Shown here: piece after piece, positions 1-8,991 of the stretch | Layout: every line of letters starts with the position of its first letter | How positions within the stretch are numbered: the stretch's first letter is position 1 | Assembly (NCBI GenBank): GCA_949293245.1 | Contig: CASFCS010000011.1 | Span: forward strand, 1 to 62,028 | Length of the DNA: 62,028 bases | Origin: an uncultured bacterium | GTDB taxonomy: Bacteria; Bacillota; Clostridia; Oscillospirales; Oscillospiraceae | Direction of reading: 5' to 3' | The notes under the pieces: generated by a model | Told to the model about the DNA's origin: nothing | Databases searched by the model: none | What the model saw: only the letters and a program-made list of their open reading frames with translations | Program-made: the position numbers and the translations under genes

Positions 1-1
1 C

Positions 2-637
<636 letters not shown>

Positions 638-648
638 TCCAACATGAA

Positions 649-694
649 AACGCCGCGGGCGGGGGCTTGTCCCCCGCCTGTGTGGCGTTCCCTT
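649..694 (+). terminator. Hairpin between dnaK and dnaJ
   Basis: An outer stem AACGCC/GGCGTT encloses an inner stem GGCGGGGG/CCCCCGCC, followed by CCCTTTTCC. It resembles an intrinsic terminator with a weak T-tract, so it is probably a partial stop or an mRNA-stabilising hairpin after dnaK. Confidence 0.6.
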
Positions 695-726
695 TTCCAT
701 ACGGTGGATCGTGGAGGGCGCGTGGT

Positions 727-754
727 CACTCTTCACTCTCCACTCTCCACTTTG
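727..754 (+). repeat. Four tandem heptamers, CACTCTY type
   Basis: CACTCTT, CACTCTC, CACTCTC and CACTTTG follow each other directly just before the dnaJ ribosome binding site (GAGGTG). It is a short pyrimidine-rich tandem repeat in the dnaJ leader; no function is known to me. Confidence 0.6.
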
Positions 755-772
755 AAACAGAGGTGAATACCA

Positions 773-1948
773 ATGCCGGAACAGAAACGCGACTACTACG
801 AGGTGCTGGGCGTGAGCAAGGGCGCCTCGGACGACGAGATCAAAAAGGCCTACCGCAAGCTGGCCAAAAAATATCACCCCGACCTGAACCCCGACGACAA
901 GACCGCCGAGGCCAAGTTCAAGGAGGTCAACGAGGCCTACGAGGTCCTCTCCGACAAGGAGAAGCGGGGGCGCTACGACCAGTTTGGCCACGCCGGGGTG
1001 GACCCCAACTTCGGCGCCGGCGGCTTCGGCGGGGGCGCGGACTTCGGGGACATCGACCTGGGGGACATCTTCGGCTCCTTCTTCGGGGGCGGCTTCGGCG
1101 GGGGCTTCGGCGGCGGACAGCGCCGGGCCAACCCCAACGCCCCCAGACGGGGGGCCAGCCTCCGGGCCCGGCTGACCATCTCCTTCCGGGAGGCCGTGTT
1201 TGGCTGTGAGAAGAAGATCACCCTCAACCGCACGGAGACCTGCCAGACCTGCAGCGGCTCGGGCTGCGAGCCGGGCACCACTGCGGAAATCTGCCCAGAC
1301 TGCCGGGGTACCGGCCAGGTGCGGGTGCAGCGGGGGGGCGGCGGCTTCTCCTTTGTGAGCACCCAGCCCTGCCAGCGCTGCGGCGGCACGGGCAAGATCA
1401 TCCACCAGCCCTGCAAGGACTGCCACGGACACGGCCAGGTGAACCGGGAGCGGGAGATCAACGTCTCCATCCCCGCCGGCATCGACGACGGCCAGTCCAT
1501 CTCCCTGCGGGGCCAGGGCAACGGCGGCCTCAACGGCGGCCCCGCCGGGGACCTGCTCATCGAGATCACCGTCCGGCCCGATCCCCGGTTCCAGCGGGAG
1601 GGGAGCAGCATCTACCTGGAGCAGCCCGTCTCCTTCACCCAGGCGGCCCTGGGGGCGGAGCTGGAGATCGACACGGTGGACGGCAAGGTGACCTACTCCA
1701 TGCCCGCCGGCACCCAGACCGGCACCACCTTCCGCCTGCGGGGGAAGGGCGTGCCCAGCCTGGGGGGCCGGGGCCGGGGCGACCAGTTCGTCACCGTGCG
1801 GGTGGAGGTGCCCACCCGGCTCAATACCGCCCAGCGGGAGGCCCTGGAGGCCTTTGCCCGGGCCATGGCCGGGGAGAGCCCCCGGGAGGAGGAGGACCGC
1901 TCCGACCCCATCAAGTCCTTCTTTGAGAAAAAGAAAAAGCGGAAATAA
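773..1948 (+). CDS. dnaJ: Chaperone protein DnaJ
   Basis: Full-length DnaJ of 391 aa, the co-chaperone that delivers clients to DnaK and stimulates its ATPase. The N-terminal J domain has the HPD motif at residues 35-37 ([10 protein letters not shown]). A long Gly/Phe-rich linker follows at about 75-125, then four zinc-finger CxxCxGxG repeats ([32 protein letters not shown]), two C-terminal substrate-binding domains and a Lys-rich end. The start has GAGGTG six bases upstream. It lies directly after dnaK. Nothing is missing, and the length is normal for type I DnaJ. Confidence 0.98.
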   Translation: MPEQKRDYYEVLGVSKGASDDEIKKAYRKLAKKYHPDLNPDDKTAEAKFKEVNEAYEVLSDKEKRGRYDQFGHAGVDPNFGAGGFGGGADFGDIDLGDIFGSFFGGGFGGGFGGGQRRANPNAPRRGASLRARLTISFREAVFGCEKKITLNRTETCQTCSGSGCEPGTTAEICPDCRGTGQVRVQRGGGGFSFVSTQPCQRCGGTGKIIHQPCKDCHGHGQVNREREINVSIPAGIDDGQSISLRGQGNGGLNGGPAGDLLIEITVRPDPRFQREGSSIYLEQPVSFTQAALGAELEIDTVDGKVTYSMPAGTQTGTTFRLRGKGVPSLGGRGRGDQFVTVRVEVPTRLNTAQREALEAFARAMAGESPREEEDRSDPIKSFFEKKKKRK

Positions 1949-1979
1949 AATGTATACCGATTCAATTATCTGGTTTACA

Positions 1980-2010
1980 GCCCGGTGGGCGCCTTAGGCG
2001 CCCACCGGGC
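1980..2010. terminator. Convergent hairpin after dnaJ
   Basis: A perfect 14-bp stem GCCCGGTGGGCGCC / GGCGCCCACCGGGC with a TTA loop lies between the convergent dnaJ and deacetylase genes. There is no T-tract on either side, so it may act on both strands as a weak or factor-assisted terminator. Confidence 0.65.
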
Positions 2011-2014
2011 CGCG

Positions 2015-2728
2015 CTATGTCTGGGGATAGGCGCTGCCGTACACCCGCCCCATCTCCAGGGTGATGCCCCGGGCCTGGAAGAGCTGGGACACGGTGACGA
2101 AGCGGTACCCCTGGGCCTGGAGGGCGTCCACCACCTGGAGGGCGGCGTCCACGCTCTCGGGGAAGATGTCGTGGAGGAGGATGATGGAGCCATCCCGGGC
2201 GTGCTCCAGAATGTGCTCCACCTCCCGGGCGGTGTCCCGGTCATCCCAGTCCTCCGGGTCGATGGACCACAGCACCACCGGCGCGCGGACCTGGGAGAGG
2301 AGGGCCTGGTTGGTCAGGCCGTAGGGGGGACGCAGCAGGTACTCCCCGGGCCCCAGCAGCTCCTCCAGCAGGTCCCGGCAGGGGGAGAGCTCCGCCTCCA
2401 CCTCCGCCGGGTCCAGCCCGGTGAGGAGTACATGGTTGTAGGTGTGTACCCCCACCTGGTGCCCCTCCTGCCCCATGCGGAGGATCAGGTCCTCCTGGCC
2501 GGGGATCTGCTTGCCGATGAGGAAGAAGGTGGCCAAGGCCCCTCGCTCCGCCAGGCCGTCCAGCAGCCGGGTGGTGGTGAGCCGCCGGGGCCCGTCGTCA
2601 AAGGTCAGGGCAATGAGCTTCTCCTGGGTGGGCTGGGAGGCGGAGGCGGGAGCCGCCTCCGGCTGCCCCAGGGTCAGGGCCGCCCCGGTCAGGATCACCG
2701 CCGCCGCTGCGGCGCACACTATGGTCAT
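2015..2728 (-). CDS. Polysaccharide deacetylase family protein
   Basis: A NodB-type metal-dependent deacetylase, probably acting on peptidoglycan or another extracellular polysaccharide. With the ATG at 2728 it has 237 aa: a hydrophobic N-terminal anchor or signal segment (residues 2-20), then the NodB motifs TFDDGP (about 42-47, metal and catalytic Asp), GVHTYNH (metal His), RPPYG and a late LHD. The start is uncertain. In-frame TTG codons at 2740 and 2737 would add a basic residue before the hydrophobic stretch, and the frame stays open to 2806. No strong ribosome binding site is visible because the region overlaps a large inverted repeat. It is last in a minus-strand operon after VanW-like and DUF2461 genes. 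Confidence 0.88.
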   Translation of the reverse strand: MTIVCAAAAAVILTGAALTLGQPEAAPASASQPTQEKLIALTFDDGPRRLTTTRLLDGLAERGALATFFLIGKQIPGQEDLILRMGQEGHQVGVHTYNHVLLTGLDPAEVEAELSPCRDLLEELLGPGEYLLRPPYGLTNQALLSQVRAPVVLWSIDPEDWDDRDTAREVEHILEHARDGSIILLHDIFPESVDAALQVVDALQAQGYRFVTVSQLFQARGITLEMGRVYGSAYPQT

Positions 2729-2738
2729 CCAACGCAAC

Positions 2739-2796
2739 AAAACGCCCCACTGCCTTTCTGTCACTGGTGGTGACAGTATGCGCAGCGGGGCGTTTT
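2739..2796. terminator. Long inverted repeat between DUF2461 gene and deacetylase
   Basis: Outer arms AAAACGCCCC and GGGGCGTTTT, secondary arms CTGC/GCAG and an inner stem CTGTCAC/GTGACAG form a cruciform-like hairpin. Read on the minus strand it follows the DUF2461 stop and ends in TTTT, so it likely limits read-through into the deacetylase, whose probable start lies only 11 nt further on. Confidence 0.65.
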
Positions 2797-2809
2797 TTAT
2801 CAGCACAGT

Positions 2810-3487
2810 TTAGATTGCGCCGGGGTCGGGGTCGCCGTCCAGGGCGAAAAAGTAGTCATGGAAGGGCATCAGGAAGCGGAAGCCCTCGGCCACAAAGTCT
2901 GCCAGGGCAGGAGAGTAGATGGCCTCGTTCAGGGGCTCCTGGTGGATCAGGTGGAGGGATCTCCGGTTGTACCAGGCCGCCAGCTCCGGGACAGGGCAGG
3001 GCTTTTTTCGGGCGTACTCCTGCCCCTCCAGCACAAAGGTGTCCTGTCCGGCCAGAAGCCGCTCCAGGGCCAGCAGGGGGGCGGGGTCCCGCTGGATGCG
3101 AGCGCGGTGCCTGGCCATGGTGGCCGCCTTGGGGGCGTAGTAGCCCATGCCGCAGCTCCACTCCTCGGGGGTGAGCTCGAACCACAGCACCGGGGCTGCG
3201 GAAAACTGGGGGGCGGGCCGCTGGATGGAGCACCACAGGTGGTCCTTGTAGGGCCCCCGGCCGTGAAGCCGCCGGGCGTCCCGGTAGATGCGGGACACCT
3301 TGCGGACAAGGCCGTGATGGGGGAAGGTGTCGGTCACAGCGGCGTACACCTGGTCACACAGCTCTGTCATAGGCCGGTACAGGTGGTCCAGATACTCCTG
3401 CTTGTGGGCCAAAAACCACTCCCGCTGGTTGTTGAAGCGAATGCCCCACATAAAATCGACGGTCTCTTGGGAAAAGCCTTGGAACAC
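2810..3487 (-). CDS. DUF2461 family protein
   Basis: A 225-aa cytosolic protein matching the DUF2461 family (conserved start FSQETVDFMWGIRFNNQREW and an internal SRIYRDARRLHGRGPYKDHL region). The family has no established function that I know of. Translation starts at GTG with AAGGAG ten bases upstream. It follows the VanW-like gene by 14 nt in the same operon, so co-expression with wall-related proteins is likely, but that does not define its role. The length is typical. Confidence 0.85.
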   Translation of the reverse strand: MFQGFSQETVDFMWGIRFNNQREWFLAHKQEYLDHLYRPMTELCDQVYAAVTDTFPHHGLVRKVSRIYRDARRLHGRGPYKDHLWCSIQRPAPQFSAAPVLWFELTPEEWSCGMGYYAPKAATMARHRARIQRDPAPLLALERLLAGQDTFVLEGQEYARKKPCPVPELAAWYNRRSLHLIHQEPLNEAIYSPALADFVAEGFRFLMPFHDYFFALDGDPDPGAI

Positions 3488-3501
3488 GAACGGATCGCTC
3501 C

Positions 3502-5325
3502 TTACTGGGTGGATGTGCCCTCCCCCTGGGCGGAGGGCTGAGAGGCATCACCGGAGGAGGGGGAGGGGCTGGCCTCCGGGGAAGGGCTGGCCTCCGGAGA
3601 GGGGCTGGGGGAGGGGGTTACCTCCGGGGAGGTGCTGGGGCTGGGAGAAGGACTGGGGCTGGGCGACGGACTGGGAGAAGGGCTGGGAGAGGGACTTGGA
3701 GAGGGGCTGGGACTGGGGGAAGTGGTGCCCTCCATATCTGCGGGGTTGCGCAGGATCACCTGGTCCCGGCTGCTGTAGTTGCTCACGTTCTCCAGGGTGC
3801 GGGAGCGGAGGGTGCCGTCGGCGTTGTACACGCAGCGGTAAACCTGTACCTTGCGCCCGGTATACGGTGTCACGGACACCCGGGAGGAGCCCACAGGCAC
3901 GGAGCTGTCCGCCCGGTAGACGGTGGTATAGTTGGTGGTGGACAGGCGGGTGCGCTCGGTCTGGACATAGGAGCCGTCCACGTTGGTGCCGTAGAACTGC
4001 ACCGTCAGGGTGCGGCCAGAGACAAAGGCCACGATCTTGATGGGGTAGTCGGTGTCGTTGCGGAAGCGGTACTCCGGCCCGCCCCAGGACACGGTGGCAT
4101 CCAGTCCGTCCGGCACATAGCCTACGGCGTAGCGGTGGTTGCTGCGGGTGACCACCTCCAGGTTGGCGTACACCGTGCAGTAGTACAGGGAGGAGGACAC
4201 CTGGCAGATGCCCCCGCCGATCTCATTGACGGTCTGGCCTCCCACATAGGCGGGGGCGGCCTGGAAGCCGGCGGCAGCGGTGCGCTGGCCCACCACGTCG
4301 TTGTAATCAAAAGTATCCCCGGGCATAAGGATGACGCCGTTGCACTTCTGAGTGGCCAGCTTCACGTTGTTGAGCCGGGCGGAGGTGCCGCCGATGCTGG
4401 TGATACACTCGGAAAGTTTGTCCTGATACAGCAGACCGTCCTCAGTGGCCTGGGAGTAGTCGGGCTGGGTGCGCACCAGGGGGAGGGATACAGTCTCGCC
4501 GGGGGCGGCGGCATCCAGGGCAGCCTGGGCCTCCTCCACGTTCAGGGAGATGCCCACCACAGGAGGAGTGACAGTGCCGTCCGACCCCACGGACATGGGC
4601 TGGGCATCCACATGGATGTCCTCTTCAATGGTCTGGGCGGTGAGGGCCTGGGGCTCCACCGGGGTGCTCTGGATGTCCAGCGTGGCCGCCCCGCTGGTGA
4701 GGGCCTGGAGAATCTGGATCTTGGCGCTCTCCCGGTCCAGGGCGGAGCCGGGGGTGCCCAAAATCACCTCCACGCTGTCTTCCCCCAGGGTGTACTGGCT
4801 CTCCACTGCCGGAGTGTTGAGTTCGCTTTCCAGCTGGTCCAGCAAGGTGTCCAGGGCGGTCTCTCCCTCCTGGGAGAGGGTCAGACCGGCGTGGGGCACC
4901 TCCTGCCGCCCGGCGCCCCAGATGCGGCTGATACCCCGCTGGAGGAAGGGGACCTGGTTGGTGAGTTCCAGGGCCTGCCGGGCGGCGGCCTCGGTGTCCG
5001 CCGTCAGAAGATTGCCCTCCAACTGGTGGGACACTCCCTCACCGGCGGTGACAGTGAGGGAACAGTGTTCAATGGCCTGGCCGTAGGAGGCCTGAAGGGC
5101 CTGGTCTGCCTCCTCCACGGTCATGCCGCCCAGGTCGATCTCCTCCCCTTCGGGAGTCATGCACACTACCCCTGGGAGGATGCGGTCGCTGCCCCCCGCC
5201 CATACGCACAACAGGGCGTATATACCAAACAGGGCAGCCAGCACCACCGCGGCCACCAGGGCGGCCCGGGCTGCCAGAGGCATGCCCCTGGAGCGCTTTC
5301 CGGCGGGCTTTTTGGTCTGTTCCAT
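3502..5325 (-). CDS. VanW family protein with peptidoglycan-binding-like domains and Ser/Pro-repeat tail
   Basis: A 607-aa exported protein. It has a basic N-terminus with one transmembrane helix (about 20-40), two PG_binding_4-like repeats (about 60-300), then a VanW domain (about 305-450) with the conserved core containing NEIGGGICQVSSSLYY. The C-terminal 75 residues are almost pure Ser-Pro repeats, a wall-spanning style of linker. VanW proteins are named from vancomycin clusters but are common in Clostridia without resistance; a wall-associated role is likely and the exact activity is unknown. It starts at ATG behind AAAGGAG and heads the VanW-DUF2461-deacetylase operon from the promoter at 5437-5465. 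Confidence 0.9.
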   Translation of the reverse strand: MEQTKKPAGKRSRGMPLAARAALVAAVVLAALFGIYALLCVWAGGSDRILPGVVCMTPEGEEIDLGGMTVEEADQALQASYGQAIEHCSLTVTAGEGVSHQLEGNLLTADTEAAARQALELTNQVPFLQRGISRIWGAGRQEVPHAGLTLSQEGETALDTLLDQLESELNTPAVESQYTLGEDSVEVILGTPGSALDRESAKIQILQALTSGAATLDIQSTPVEPQALTAQTIEEDIHVDAQPMSVGSDGTVTPPVVGISLNVEEAQAALDAAAPGETVSLPLVRTQPDYSQATEDGLLYQDKLSECITSIGGTSARLNNVKLATQKCNGVILMPGDTFDYNDVVGQRTAAAGFQAAPAYVGGQTVNEIGGGICQVSSSLYYCTVYANLEVVTRSNHRYAVGYVPDGLDATVSWGGPEYRFRNDTDYPIKIVAFVSGRTLTVQFYGTNVDGSYVQTERTRLSTTNYTTVYRADSSVPVGSSRVSVTPYTGRKVQVYRCVYNADGTLRSRTLENVSNYSSRDQVILRNPADMEGTTSPSPSPSPSPSPSPSPSPSPSPSPSPSPSTSPEVTPSPSPSPEASPSPEASPSPSSGDASQPSAQGEGTSTQ

Positions 5326-5436
5326 GTAGCTCGCTCCTTTTCAGAGTGAAATAAGGGGGAAATTCCCAAAATTCTGTCGAATATGGCCCTAACTCGCCAC
5401 TAAAAAAGGGAAAGAAGGGGCAATTCAACAAATATG

Positions 5437-5465
5437 ATTATAGGCACGGCAGATGGAAAAAGCAA
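5437..5465 (-). promoter_or_regulatory. Promoter of the VanW-like operon
   Basis: On the minus strand TTGCTT and TATAAT are separated by 17 nt, ending about 110 nt before the VanW-like start. The -10 is perfect and the -35 moderate. It is back to back with the promoter of the XpaC-like gene. Confidence 0.65.
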
Positions 5466-5487
5466 GGCGGGAAACGGTTACAGAGTA

Positions 5488-5516
5488 TTTACAATCCCGG
5501 TAGTTTGGGGTATGAT
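5488..5516 (+). promoter_or_regulatory. Promoter of the XpaC-like gene
   Basis: TTTACA and TATGAT with a 17-nt spacer, about 70 nt before the ATG at 5588. Confidence 0.65.
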
Positions 5517-5587
5517 GGAGCATAGAAGAGTGCGGGCCGGGCTGTGGGCTGCCGGCGCGCCCTTTGCCATCGAAGCGAGGAGAGAGC

Positions 5588-6955
5588 ATGAGTATTCAGT
5601 ACAATTCAAACAACGGTCAGAACAACACCCCGGACTGGTTCGGCTGGATCCTGACCATTATATGCCTGGGGGTATTTCCCCCGGTAGGGCTGTTTCTGCT
5701 GTTCCGCCAGCTGATGGGGTACTCCAAGGGGCAGCGGCGGCGGGTCAAGCGCCACCCCTACGATATCCAGCAGGAGTGGGACCGCAACCACCAGGGCCAC
5801 CCCTACAACGCCAGACAGAGCTGGGAGGACGCCCAGCAGCAGAAGAATGACCGGGCCCAGGCCCAGCAGCAGGGCCAGAACGGCCCCGTGTGGAACGAGC
5901 GCACCGCCCAGTGGGAGGGGGGCGGCGCCAACGCCAAGCAGGGCTGGAGCTTCAACCCCGGCCAGCGCCATGGGGCCCCTCAGGGGGGGCAGCAGGCCGC
6001 CCAGGGAGGCCAGCAGCAGGGCGCGGGGCGCCAGGGCTGGCGGTACACACCTCCCAAACCGGCCCCGGTGGACGTGAGAAAGGGCAAGGGCCTGGTGATC
6101 GCGGGTAGCATCATTGCCGGCTTCTTCGGACTGGCCACTCTGGGCATCGGCAGCGAGCTGCTGGGAGATTTCTTTTACTACGGCTGGATGCCCTTCTGGG
6201 AGGACCTGATGTCCTTCCTCTTCAGCCTGGGCCTCACCGGCGCGGGCATCATCACCCTGCTGGCGGGCCGCTCCCGGCAGAAGAAGGCCAAGCGGTATAA
6301 GCAGTACCTGGCCCTCATCGGCCAGAACACCTCCATCTCCATTCTGACCCTGGCCCGCAACATGGAGATGAGCATCCACGACGTATGCGACGACCTGCAG
6401 GACATGCTGGACATCGGGATCCTCCCCACCGGGTACCTGGACATCGTCAACGGCCGCCTGGTCCTCTCGGAGGAGGGCTATGTGGAGAGCCGGAAGCAGG
6501 AGGATGAGGAGCAGGCGGAGAGCGCCTCCACCCCCGAGGACGACAACCAGCTTCTGGGTCAGATCCGGGCGGTGAACGACGCCATTGCCGACCCGGTGAT
6601 GAGCGCCAAGATCGACCGCATCGGGGAGATCACCAGCAAGATCCTGGACTACCAGCGCAAGCACCCCAACAAGGATTCCCAGCTGCGCAGCTTTTTGAAC
6701 TACTACCTGCCCACTACCATGAAAATCCTCCATGCCTACAGCCAGCTGGAGGCACAGGGCATCGAGGGGGAGAACATCTCCGCCGCCAAGGACCGCATCG
6801 AGGGCATGATGGACAAGGTGGTGGAGGGCTTCGAGAAGCAGCTGGATAAGCTTTTCCAGGACGAGGCCATGGACATCACCTCCGATGTGGCGGTGCTGGA
6901 GAGCATGCTCCAGAAGGACGGCCTGTCCGGCGAGGGCATCACCCTGGAGATCTGA
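5588..6955 (+). CDS. XpaC-like membrane protein
   Basis: A 455-aa protein. Near the N-terminus a hydrophobic helix (WFGWILTIICLGVFPPVGLF) anchors it, followed by a 100-residue Gln/Gly/Ala-rich low-complexity stretch. Two more membrane segments come around 165-235, and a helical C-terminal half (about 330-450) resembles the XpaC family (named for 5-bromo-4-chloroindolyl phosphate hydrolysis, function unproven). The ATG at 5588 is chosen over one 24 nt upstream because AGGAGAG precedes it. A small winged-helix-like region (about 240-300, NTSISILTLARNMEMSIHDV) sits between the membrane part and the XpaC part. The true function is unknown; XpaC proteins often occur near tellurite-resistance-like TelA genes, none of which is seen here. 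Confidence 0.8.
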   Translation: MSIQYNSNNGQNNTPDWFGWILTIICLGVFPPVGLFLLFRQLMGYSKGQRRRVKRHPYDIQQEWDRNHQGHPYNARQSWEDAQQQKNDRAQAQQQGQNGPVWNERTAQWEGGGANAKQGWSFNPGQRHGAPQGGQQAAQGGQQQGAGRQGWRYTPPKPAPVDVRKGKGLVIAGSIIAGFFGLATLGIGSELLGDFFYYGWMPFWEDLMSFLFSLGLTGAGIITLLAGRSRQKKAKRYKQYLALIGQNTSISILTLARNMEMSIHDVCDDLQDMLDIGILPTGYLDIVNGRLVLSEEGYVESRKQEDEEQAESASTPEDDNQLLGQIRAVNDAIADPVMSAKIDRIGEITSKILDYQRKHPNKDSQLRSFLNYYLPTTMKILHAYSQLEAQGIEGENISAAKDRIEGMMDKVVEGFEKQLDKLFQDEAMDITSDVAVLESMLQKDGLSGEGITLEI

Positions 6956-6976
6956 ACAACGCAATAGAACCTGGAA

Positions 6977-7010
6977 GAGGGCGGCAGACCTGGTCTGCCG
7001 CCCTCCTTTT
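6977..7010. terminator. Terminator between the XpaC-like and VWA genes
   Basis: A 14-bp perfect stem GAGGGCGGCAGACC / GGTCTGCCGCCCTC followed by CTTTT. It serves the plus-strand gene and lies just past the stop of the convergent VWA gene. Confidence 0.85.
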
Positions 7011-7026
7011 GCGATACCGGCGGAAA

Positions 7027-8400
7027 CTAAACTGTGACCTGAGACGGACAACAGCGGTAATCCGTGTCCATGGTATTGGCCAGGAAGCGCACCCGGTAGC
7101 TGCGGGGGGTGCATATGGCGCCGCAGGAGGGACCGCCCTCCTCAGGTACCACAAAACGGATGCACTTCACCAGCACATCCCGGCACTGGGGGTGACTGTG
7201 GGCGGGGACGGCCAGCACCTTCATGCCCCGCCGGTGCTCATTGCCGCAGGCGTCCACCTCGGTGAGGATGGCCGCCAGGGCCACCCGCCGCCCGGGACAC
7301 ACCTGCTTGATGGTCACACCCAGGTCCAGTACCCTCCCCTGGGATTGGAGGTCCACCTCCCCCAGGTCCGCCACCACCCAGTCGCTGCAGGGCTTGACGG
7401 TGAGGTCGGCGGGGGTGGGACAGGGCTCGGCACACACCACAATGTCGCAGTCCACCGAGACGGCGGGGGTGGGGAAGGACACCAGATTGCCTTCGGCATC
7501 CTGGTAGGCGATGGATTGGTTGACCTCCCTCAGGCCGGAGGTGCTGCCCACATGGCGAACCTGAAACTCCAGCGCCGCGCTCTCGCTGCTGCTTACTCCA
7601 AGCTGGGGGATCTCCCAGCGGAGGGAGCGGGAATCCAGCAGAGAGGCGGACCCTTTGGCAGGGGGCTGGATGCCGGTGATGACAAAGTCGGGATTGACCA
7701 CCTCGTGGATGACCACCTGGGTGGCCCCCGGCTTGGAGATGTTGGCGGCCAGCTGGGCAAACAGGGCCTCCAGGTCCGCCCCGTTGGGGGTGATGGCCAC
7801 ATGGGAGGCGTCGGGGTCGGTGGCCCAGGCGTTGAGGGCGTTTACATCCAGGCCGCCGGAGCCGATCAGGCCGATGCAGTAGATGATAATGCCCGCCGCC
7901 CGGGCGGCGGCGGCCACAGGGGCGGGGGGCGCGCCGGTGGTGGTGGCGCCGTCGGTAAAGAGCACCATGACCTTCCCGTTGGCAGAGGAGGGGTCAAAGA
8001 GCGCCATGGCCTTGGAAAAGGCGTCCGCGTGGTTGGTGCCCCCCCCTGCGGTGAGGCCGTCCACCGCGGATTTCAGGGTGGCTGTGTCGGTGATGAGGGG
8101 CACATTGGCAGTGGCGGTATTGGCAAAGCTCACCACCGCCATGCGGCTGCCGGAGCCGATCTGGCCGTCCACCGTGCTGTCTGTGGACTGGTCGATGATG
8201 TCGATAAAGGTTTTGGCACCCAGCTTCATATCCTGAAGGGGTGCGCCGGTCATGCTGCCCGAGCGGTCCAGCACCAGGACGATATCAGTCGGGTTGGAGA
8301 TGATTTCCGGGGCGGCGGTGAGGGCCAGCGTCACCCCCAGGGACCCGCCGCAGGGGATCTGGCGGGTATCAATGACCTTGTTGGAATTCGTAACACCCAT
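7027..8400 (-). CDS. VWA-domain protein with Cys-rich C-terminus
   Basis: A 457-aa protein that starts at ATG 8400 behind a strong AAGGAGG. Residues about 38-215 form a von Willebrand factor A domain with an intact MIDAS site: DRSGS, a later GGGTNHADA Thr, and FTDGATTT Asp. A beta-rich middle part resembles the domains that follow VWA in surface proteins. The last 130 residues carry about a dozen cysteines. No signal peptide or anchor is visible, which is odd for an adhesin and would fit a spore-coat or intracellular scaffold. It is divergent from the Cys-rich gene at 8542, which may be its partner. Function is unproven. Confidence 0.85.
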   Translation of the reverse strand: MGVTNSNKVIDTRQIPCGGSLGVTLALTAAPEIISNPTDIVLVLDRSGSMTGAPLQDMKLGAKTFIDIIDQSTDSTVDGQIGSGSRMAVVSFANTATANVPLITDTATLKSAVDGLTAGGGTNHADAFSKAMALFDPSSANGKVMVLFTDGATTTGAPPAPVAAAARAAGIIIYCIGLIGSGGLDVNALNAWATDPDASHVAITPNGADLEALFAQLAANISKPGATQVVIHEVVNPDFVITGIQPPAKGSASLLDSRSLRWEIPQLGVSSSESAALEFQVRHVGSTSGLREVNQSIAYQDAEGNLVSFPTPAVSVDCDIVVCAEPCPTPADLTVKPCSDWVVADLGEVDLQSQGRVLDLGVTIKQVCPGRRVALAAILTEVDACGNEHRRGMKVLAVPAHSHPQCRDVLVKCIRFVVPEEGGPSCGAICTPRSYRVRFLANTMDTDYRCCPSQVTV

Positions 8401-8541
8401 ATGTGTTACCTCCTTCTGGGAATTGTCCCATTCCATTCTATCCCGCCGCTCGCCTGGCTGCCACATCACTGGGAGCGGGGAACGCCCCCCGGACGGGGGG
8501 CATAGGATGGGGACGGCTGCTGCCAGAAAGGAGAACCGCAT

Positions 8542-8901
8542 ATGCTCAATGTAACCCCTGATACCCTCAGCGAGGCCATGACCTGTCCCGCCGTGGGCTA
8601 TCAGTCCGCCTCCATCTGCGTCCCTGTTACCGTCACCCCCTTTGCCCAGGCCGGCACCACCGTCACCAAGTGCTGCGGCACGCCGGTGGTCACGCCGGGG
8701 CTGGAGGTGTGCGGCGGCACCAGGAACGGCGCCTGCTTCTTTACCATCACCCAGGATATCTGCGTGGCGGTCCCGGTGGAGTTTGGCGCCGTGGCCTCTG
8801 TGGGCGACAGCTTTGTCAGCTGCAACGGCGCCTCCTCCGAGGACATCTGCACCGGCTGCCAGAACGTCAAGCCCCTGACCGACACTGCGCCTGAGCTGTA
8901 A
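8542..8901 (+). CDS. Small Cys-rich protein of unknown function
   Basis: A 119-aa protein starting behind AAAGGAG. It has nine cysteines, many in pairs or near-pairs (TKCCG, ICTGC), and a beta-strand-like pattern; no signal peptide or membrane helix is seen. I do not recognise a family with certainty. The Cys content and the divergent VWA gene with a Cys-rich tail suggest that the two products work in one crosslinked structure, possibly a spore layer. A weak sigma-K-like signal (AC, 17 nt, CATAGGAT) lies upstream at about 8488-8514. It ends before a strong shared terminator. Confidence 0.75.
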   Translation: MLNVTPDTLSEAMTCPAVGYQSASICVPVTVTPFAQAGTTVTKCCGTPVVTPGLEVCGGTRNGACFFTITQDICVAVPVEFGAVASVGDSFVSCNGASSEDICTGCQNVKPLTDTAPEL

Positions 8902-8937
8902 AAGGATCAAGCCGCCTTCCCTGATAAAGAGGGCGAA

Positions 8938-8973
8938 AAACCCCCGGTGGGACTTTGGTCCCACCGGGGGTTT
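8938..8973. terminator. Bidirectional terminator between Cys-rich gene and glgP
   Basis: A perfect 16-bp inverted repeat AAACCCCCGGTGGGAC / GTCCCACCGGGGGTTT with a TTTG loop lies between the convergent genes. Confidence 0.88.
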
Positions 8974-8991
8974 CGTATGACGCAGAGGGAA

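Noticed and set aside
3540-3720. Repeats that look like a CRISPR array
   Set aside because: The units are 6-18 nt, coding for Ser-Pro in frame, with no unique spacers and no cas genes.
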